Shown here one piece after another: positions 32,224 through 37,033 of a DNA stretch of 37,033 nucleotides. This stretch comes from Mucilaginibacter sp. UBA5151. Its GTDB lineage: Bacteria > Bacteroidota > Bacteroidia > Sphingobacteriales > Sphingobacteriaceae. The stretch covers positions 1-37,033 of the forward strand of contig DHXR01000080.1 of NCBI GenBank assembly GCA_002413785.1. Reading direction: 5' to 3'. A program made the translations under genes and the position numbers. The notes under the pieces were generated by a model that saw only the letters and a program-made list of their open reading frames with translations, was not told where the DNA came from and ran no database searches. Numbering within the stretch: the first letter of the stretch is position 1; each line of letters begins with the position of its first letter.

Positions 32224-33105
32224 ATGATAAAAAAAGGGCTTTCAAGGTTAGGTACTTTCTTTTTATACCTTGTTTCGCTGTTGCCTTTCTGGTTTTTATA
32301 CCTCGTGGCCGATCTTTTATTCGTAATTCTTTATTATATTGTTGGTTACCGCCGCAATGTTGTGCGCGGGAACCTGCAAAATTCTTTTCCTGAGAAATCA
32401 GCAGAGGAACGTAAAACAATTGAAAAGAAATATTTCAAATACATGGCCGACCTGATGATGGAAACCATAAAATCGGTCAGTATGTCGAAAAAATCAGTTC
32501 AACGCCGGATGGTATGCACCAACCCCGAACTGCTGGAACATTATTTTAGCCAGGGGAAGAGCATAATAGCTGCGGCGGGCCACTATGCCAACTGGGAAAT
32601 GGCCTGCTTAAGTTTTGGTTTCCTGACTGATAAACGAAGGATGATCGTTTATAAACCGCAATCGAACGAGGTGTTTACGGATTTCTTCAACAAAACCCGT
32701 TCCCGGTTTGGCGCTACGATGATCTCGATGCGGCAAACGCTGCGAAAGATGATCGAATATAAGAATGAACTCACCATTACAGTATTAGCTTCGGACCAGA
32801 CGCCTACGCGCGAGGATGCCAAATACTTCAGCACGTTTTTAAATCAGCCGACAGCCGTTTTCCTTGGTGTTGAAAAACTAACAAAAGTGGTAGATTGCGT
32901 CGTGATATTTTACAGGATCGACCTGGTTAAAAGAGGGCATTATACTTACACCTTTGTGCCCCTGGTTGAAGACCCGAAAAACACCAAACCATACGAGATC
33001 ACCGAAATCCATGTAAAATACCTGGAATCATTAATAAAAGAGAAACCCGAATACTGGCTATGGTCGCACCGGAGATGGAAAATAAAACCTTTGGACGTTC
33101 ATTAG
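32224..33105 (+). CDS. lipid A biosynthesis acyltransferase-like protein (LpxL/HtrB family)
   Basis: This 293-residue protein belongs to the LpxL/LpxM acyltransferase family, which adds secondary acyl chains to lipid A at the inner membrane. It has an N-terminal membrane segment (about 10-40), then the HX4E catalytic motif H120-YANW-E125 (AAAGHYANWEMACL), a later conserved SDQTPT region (about 198-203), and a C-terminal PEYWLWSHRRWK. The start was set at 32224 from the promoter element and the normal MIKKGLSRLG beginning. Some Bacteroidota relatives acylate aminolipids instead, so the acceptor is not certain. Its last codons and stop lie inside the first unit of the 8-bp repeat cluster. Confidence 0.9.
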   Translation: MIKKGLSRLGTFFLYLVSLLPFWFLYLVADLLFVILYYIVGYRRNVVRGNLQNSFPEKSAEERKTIEKKYFKYMADLMMETIKSVSMSKKSVQRRMVCTNPELLEHYFSQGKSIIAAAGHYANWEMACLSFGFLTDKRRMIVYKPQSNEVFTDFFNKTRSRFGATMISMRQTLRKMIEYKNELTITVLASDQTPTREDAKYFSTFLNQPTAVFLGVEKLTKVVDCVVIFYRIDLVKRGHYTYTFVPLVEDPKNTKPYEITEIHVKYLESLIKEKPEYWLWSHRRWKIKPLDVH

Positions 33106-33200
33106 TTCAGTGGTTCATTAGTTCATTGGTTGTTTAACGGGCATCCAAACAAAACTAATGAAGCAGACCAATGAACCAGTGAACCAGTGAACAAATGAAC
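33097..33200. repeat. inverted clusters of an 8-bp repeat between acyltransferase and GT2 genes
   Basis: Four contiguous units of GTTCAnTn fill 33097-33128 (GTTCATTA, GTTCAGTG, GTTCATTA, GTTCATTG). Four units in the opposite orientation fill 33169-33200 (CAATGAAC, CAGTGAAC, CAGTGAAC, AAATGAAC). The two arms can pair into a long imperfect hairpin with a 40-base loop. The first unit covers the acyltransferase's final Val-His codons and the T and A of its stop; the sequence at the GT2 start (AAATGAAC, 33208-33215) resembles a further unit. Confidence 0.8.
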
Positions 33201-33209
33201 TAATTAAAA

Positions 33210-34268
33210 ATGAACGAATTTCCAAAAGTTGCCGTAGTTATATTAAATTGGAACGGCCTTAAATATCTCCGGCAGTTCCTGCCTTCGGTAATGTCATCTG
33301 CGTGGCCCAATCTTGACATCATTGTGGGGGATAATGCCTCTAACGATGGCTCTGTTGAGTTTATAAAACAGGAGTATCCATCAATCAGGGTTATACAAAA
33401 CGATCAGAATTACGGCTTTACAGGCGGCTATAACAGGGTTTTGATGCATGTGGAGGCCGATTACTATATTCTGCTCAATTCGGATGTTGAAGTTTGGCCC
33501 GGATGGATCACCCCCGTAATCAGTTTAATGGAAAGTGATCCCCTGATAGCCGCAGCCGCGCCTAAAATAAAAGCATATACACAAAAGGATCATTTTGAAC
33601 ATGCCGGCGCCGCCGGAGGTTATATCGATAAATACGGGTACCCGTTTTGCCAGGGGCGGATGTTTTATGAGATTGAAGAGGATAAGGGACAATACCAGCA
33701 ATCGCACGAGGTGTTTTGGGCAACTGGGGCAGCTTTGTTTATAAAAAAGCATTGCTGGGATGAAGCCAATGGCTTCGATGACCGTTTTTTTGCCCACATG
33801 GAAGAGATCGACCTGTGCTGGCGCTTAAAGAATATTGGTTATAAGGTAATGTATTGCGCCGAATCGGAAGTATTTCACCTTGGCGGGGGGACCTTGAACG
33901 TTGAAAACCCGTTTAAAACCTTTCTTAATTTCAGGAACAATTTGCTATTGCTTCAAAACAACTTGCCATTCTGGCGGGCCGTGTTTATCATCACCATAAG
34001 GATATGGATGGATCTCCTGGCTATCTTCCGTTTTTTAGGCGAAGGCAAGCGCAAGGATGCCTGGGCAGTTAGCCGCGCGCATCAAAACTTTGTACTTGGG
34101 CTGCTTAAAGGGGAAAGGCGAAAGGCAGTGCAACAGCAGACTGAAAAGCGCCGGCTGCAACCTAAACACTATCCCTTAAAAGGAATATACAACGGCAGCA
34201 TCGTATGGGCTTTCTTTAAACAAAAGAAAAGGCATTTTACAGAGCTTGACCCGAAGGATTTTCTTTAG
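33210..34268 (+). CDS. family 2 glycosyltransferase (rhamnosyltransferase-like)
   Basis: This 352-residue GT-A fold enzyme should transfer a sugar from a nucleotide donor to an envelope glycan or lipid. Motifs: VVILNWNG near the N-terminus (9-16), DNASNDGS (41-48), NYGFTGGYNRVL (about 67-78), the metal-binding-like LLNSDVEVWPGW (about 93-104), and the acceptor-side GFDDRFFAHMEEIDLCWRLKNIGYKV. The C-terminal part has a hydrophobic stretch (about 253-275, LPFWRAVFIITIRIWMDLLAIFRFL) that probably associates with the membrane. It follows the acyltransferase on the same strand by 104 bases and ends 31 bases inside the MscS remnant running toward it. Confidence 0.92.
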   Translation: MNEFPKVAVVILNWNGLKYLRQFLPSVMSSAWPNLDIIVGDNASNDGSVEFIKQEYPSIRVIQNDQNYGFTGGYNRVLMHVEADYYILLNSDVEVWPGWITPVISLMESDPLIAAAAPKIKAYTQKDHFEHAGAAGGYIDKYGYPFCQGRMFYEIEEDKGQYQQSHEVFWATGAALFIKKHCWDEANGFDDRFFAHMEEIDLCWRLKNIGYKVMYCAESEVFHLGGGTLNVENPFKTFLNFRNNLLLLQNNLPFWRAVFIITIRIWMDLLAIFRFLGEGKRKDAWAVSRAHQNFVLGLLKGERRKAVQQQTEKRRLQPKHYPLKGIYNGSIVWAFFKQKKRHFTELDPKDFL

Positions 34269-34446
34269 GGGGATTTTTCTTTTGAAGAGCGTCTTTAATC
34301 GCAGTCTGTTCATTCGCATCGGCGCTGGCACCTCCGGGAAAAAATACCTTGATGTCGCGTTTTGGGTGAGGTATTTCAATTCCTTCTTTCGCAAATTCGG
34401 TATAAACTTCGCTCATTATGCTGCTTTTTTCCGAGGGGTTATTATT
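34237..34446 (-). pseudogene. C-terminal remnant of a second MscS-type channel, in frame after the mscS stop
   Basis: Directly after the mscS TAA (34447-34449), and in the same frame, 69 codons remain open to a TAA at 34237-34239. They read NNNPSEKSSIMSEVYTEF and then AKEGIEIPHPKRDIKVFFPGG, which is the end of an MscS beta/alpha domain (compare the intact gene's own SRILAEIHQAMTQEG and IALPSAQKDFYLHF). The tail therefore repeats, in divergent form, the C-terminus just encoded upstream. The simplest reading is a deletion between two tandem paralogs that left only the tail of the second. It overlaps the end of the GT2 gene by 32 bases. Stop readthrough would give a double-tailed channel, but there is no evidence for that. 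Confidence 0.8.
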
Positions 34447-36942
34447 TTAAGCCTCTTTGTCTTTTTTTTCCTTTGTTTTTTCAGCGGGATTAATTACCTC
34501 CAGACCTTCCGGAAAATGAAGGTAAAAATCTTTTTGGGCCGATGGTAATGCAATTCCTTCCTGCGTCATCGCCTGGTGAATTTCCGCCAAAATGCGGCTT
34601 TTCACTTCGTTTGTTTTGCTGATATCTGCCAGCCAAAACAGGACTTTAAATTCAACGGCTTTTTCATTTACATCGTTTATGAAAACTGAAGGGGCAGGGG
34701 AGGTCATAATATCTTCCCGGTTAATCAGCAGGTTCTTTAACAAGTCTTTTGCCTTACTAATATCCGCGCCGTATGCTGTAACAACCCTCAAGTCAATTTG
34801 GCGATTGTTATTGCTCAACGTCCAGTTTATTACCTGGTGGGAAATCAGATCGCCATTGGGGATGATAACCTCTGAACCATCGCCTGTCGCCACTTTGCTC
34901 GAACGGATGCCAATCTCTTTCATGGTGCCTAAATGCCCGTCCACCTGGATAACATCACCAATCTGGATCGGTTTTTCAAAGGCCAGTATAAGGCCGGATA
35001 CCAGATTATTCACAATGTTTTGCAAACCAAAGCCGATACCTACGCCAAATGCGCTTATGATAATGGTTAGTTTATCTAAAGGGAAATTGGATGCTGCAAC
35101 GGCAAGCAAAAAGCCTATTGAAAAAACACCAATACGGATGATAAGGGCAGAGGTTTGGTTTTTCTTTTTAAGTGCCGAAAGATCGGTGACGCGCTGAGTC
35201 GAAATATCATAAAGATAACTGATAAGTTTTGAAGCAATGGAAGATAACCAGATCACGGCTATAAAAGTTACAAAATCGCCGAAAGTAAAGGAAGCACCTC
35301 CAATGCTACGTGATTGATTTAAAAGGTCTGTTACCTTATCACTGGCCCAATCGTCAATATTCAGATTTTGCAGCAGAAAAAACACCCATAACAGTGATGC
35401 AGCGATAAGCAAAGTTTTCCTGAATTTTTTTTGTACCAGATTGTAATCTATCCAGTTGAAAATATGGTTTGGTCCACGTTTAATTTGGAATTGTAAAAAC
35501 AAAGCCTGTATTATTATATTAACAACGAGATAAAGGATTAACAGCAGCCATATGTTAAAAACTGCGGTGACACCCATTATTTTAGCCAGGCTAAACCTCC
35601 CTGTTACATTAAGCAATAGCGATAAAATTTGCATTGCGATAAATATTTTCAAAACGAAGCCGGTATAAGGGAAATGATTATCGGGCGCTTTTTTAAACCT
35701 ATTGTAAAATATAAAGCCGGTTATGATTGAAATGATGCTTAAAAGCAATATAAAGTACCTGTCAATGTTCGAAATCTCTATAAACAAATTACTTATGCTA
35801 TACCCGAGGGCAAGTAAAAACATGGGGACAAGAAAATTATAAAATGCTTTTGACACCGCTTTGGCAATCAATATAAAGGATAATACAATGGAAATTAAAA
35901 AAAATACCTCCAAAAAAATCGCAGGGGGATGATTATAGAAATAAGGGCTTATGGCAGTTACTACAAGCAATGAACAAATAATTGGTTTTGTAGCAATATA
36001 ATTTGCTTCGGTAAACACTACTCCGGGATTTTCATTAGTCTTTTGTGCTTTTTTACGACTAAAAATTATCCAGCTAAAAATCAGGATCAGAAATAAAATA
36101 CCGATTAAATGGGTGGTCGTTTCATTTAAAATAAAGTAGTTAAATAATAGCCCGTTAAGTCGTAAGGTGCTGTTTAAAGCGGATCTAAAATTATCATATT
36201 GTGGTGCCGCATCCCAAATATATCCACTTTCGCCCGAAATGGCCTTTTTAGCAAATCCTTTTATTTTCGAATCAATCTGCTCACTTTCATCAAGGGTTTT
36301 GGTATAGGCGACCGCGATTTTGTCTTGCAAAAGGTTGACTTTTAAAAGATCGCTCCGGTTAGTTGAATCTGTGTTATGCCATAATAGTTTTACAACTTTT
36401 AACTGTGTGAAGAAAGTTTTCCTGACCACACTATCCGAAGGAACCGTTTTTAACAGGGGGGCATTGTGAAATTTCAGCAGGTCCGTTTGGTTTTGAGCCA
36501 ATTTTGTGTTAACACCCTCAAGTTCAGTTTGCCAGTCATCAAGTTTTCCTTCAATGTTGTCCAAATTGTCCCTTAATACGGCCAGGTAACGTAAAGTACT
36601 TGATTTGTGTGTTTTGGTTACAGTATTGATCTTGTCAATCCTTTTAATAACGGAAGGTAGTTGCTGGCTTATGTCAGCTGTATCTAATCCGTCAGCCAGG
36701 TTATTGCTGATCTGGTTAAATGATGTGGTATATTGTTCAACTCTTTGTAATAAGCTGTTTATAGAAGTGTCTGATTTATTCAGCGAACGTAACAGGGCAT
36801 TCCGCGATTCCATGGCTCTTCTTGCCGTTTCTCTTTTGGTGAGCAGCATCTTTTTGTTTTTAGTTTGGGCTAAAACATTAAGAGAGCAGCAGATCACGAT
36901 TGCCAACACAATTAACCGGAGGAGCTTTATTTTTTTGAACAT
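34447..36942 (-). CDS. large mechanosensitive channel, MscS family with long periplasmic domain
   Basis: This 831-residue channel releases osmolytes under hypo-osmotic membrane tension. A signal peptide (about 1-25, ...CCSLNVLA) precedes a mostly helical periplasmic region (about 26-280), then about eight to eleven membrane helices (280-650), and the MscS core: pore-lining LTIIISAFGVGIGFGLQNIVNNLVSGLILAFEKPIQIGDVIQVDG (about 632-676), then the beta domain EVIIPNGDLISHQVINW and the alpha/beta C-terminus. The overall plan resembles MscK/YbdG-like long channels. A lysine/glutamate-rich tail (EKTKEKKDKEA) ends the protein. Immediately downstream and in frame lies the tail of a lost paralog. No clear promoter was identified in the 91 bases before the window edge. 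Confidence 0.92.
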   Translation of the reverse strand: MFKKIKLLRLIVLAIVICCSLNVLAQTKNKKMLLTKRETARRAMESRNALLRSLNKSDTSINSLLQRVEQYTTSFNQISNNLADGLDTADISQQLPSVIKRIDKINTVTKTHKSSTLRYLAVLRDNLDNIEGKLDDWQTELEGVNTKLAQNQTDLLKFHNAPLLKTVPSDSVVRKTFFTQLKVVKLLWHNTDSTNRSDLLKVNLLQDKIAVAYTKTLDESEQIDSKIKGFAKKAISGESGYIWDAAPQYDNFRSALNSTLRLNGLLFNYFILNETTTHLIGILFLILIFSWIIFSRKKAQKTNENPGVVFTEANYIATKPIICSLLVVTAISPYFYNHPPAIFLEVFFLISIVLSFILIAKAVSKAFYNFLVPMFLLALGYSISNLFIEISNIDRYFILLLSIISIITGFIFYNRFKKAPDNHFPYTGFVLKIFIAMQILSLLLNVTGRFSLAKIMGVTAVFNIWLLLILYLVVNIIIQALFLQFQIKRGPNHIFNWIDYNLVQKKFRKTLLIAASLLWVFFLLQNLNIDDWASDKVTDLLNQSRSIGGASFTFGDFVTFIAVIWLSSIASKLISYLYDISTQRVTDLSALKKKNQTSALIIRIGVFSIGFLLAVAASNFPLDKLTIIISAFGVGIGFGLQNIVNNLVSGLILAFEKPIQIGDVIQVDGHLGTMKEIGIRSSKVATGDGSEVIIPNGDLISHQVINWTLSNNNRQIDLRVVTAYGADISKAKDLLKNLLINREDIMTSPAPSVFINDVNEKAVEFKVLFWLADISKTNEVKSRILAEIHQAMTQEGIALPSAQKDFYLHFPEGLEVINPAEKTKEKKDKEA

Positions 36943-37033
36943 ATAATATTGAAAATTACAATAAAGTAATGCGTGGGTATTAAAACGTTTTTATTTTGAA
37001 CATCTGTTAATTCAATAGTTCGTTAAAGTATTA

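Overview
The window looks like a chromosomal segment from a member of Bacteroidota, most probably Sphingobacteriaceae (Mucilaginibacter/Pedobacter-like). Evidence: several genes carry a TAnnTTTG-type -7 promoter element just upstream and almost none has a Shine-Dalgarno sequence; the TolC/RND/adaptor set, OprP-like porin, WbqC-like protein and split-off flexirubin-type fatty-acid genes fit that group. The genus is inferred, not proven.

Layout. 1-149: 5' end of an HscB-like J-domain gene. 150-498: promoter, two dyads and the 3' scrap of an IS630-family transposase. 499-15185: a complete 13-gene complex I operon (nuoA-B-CD-E-F-G-H-I-J-K-L-M-N, minus strand) with fused nuoCD and a full-length NuoG, preceded by a CBS-domain gene (15198-15632) that may be its first cistron. 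15633-18946: a regulatory and structured intergenic region, acpS, a decayed CPA2 antiporter, and a small ketoreductase/dehydratase/dehydratase operon without a ketosynthase. 19128-22832: mnmA and the proline genes proBA. 22833-24737: palindromic repeats, an OprP-like porin and, in its leader, a 28-codon ORF ending in a cysteine cluster. 24679-31029: a TolC-RND-adaptor efflux operon with a clear intrinsic terminator, preceded by a small membrane protein. 31030-37033: a four-copy 42-bp tandem array, a WbqC-like gene, a divergent LpxL-like acyltransferase plus GT2 glycosyltransferase separated by an 8-bp repeat hairpin, and a large MscS-type channel followed in frame by the C-terminal remnant of a second MscS gene.

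Most notable: the unannotated Cys-rich leader ORF (24458-24544) before the porin, which suggests cysteine- or sulfur-responsive control of outer-membrane anion uptake; the in-frame MscS tail after the mscS stop codon; the collapsed antiporter; the 42-bp array whose period equals about four helical turns; a compact GC-rich element that can fold into a three-way junction with a GNRA loop; and an RND pump lacking two of the AcrB proton-relay residues.
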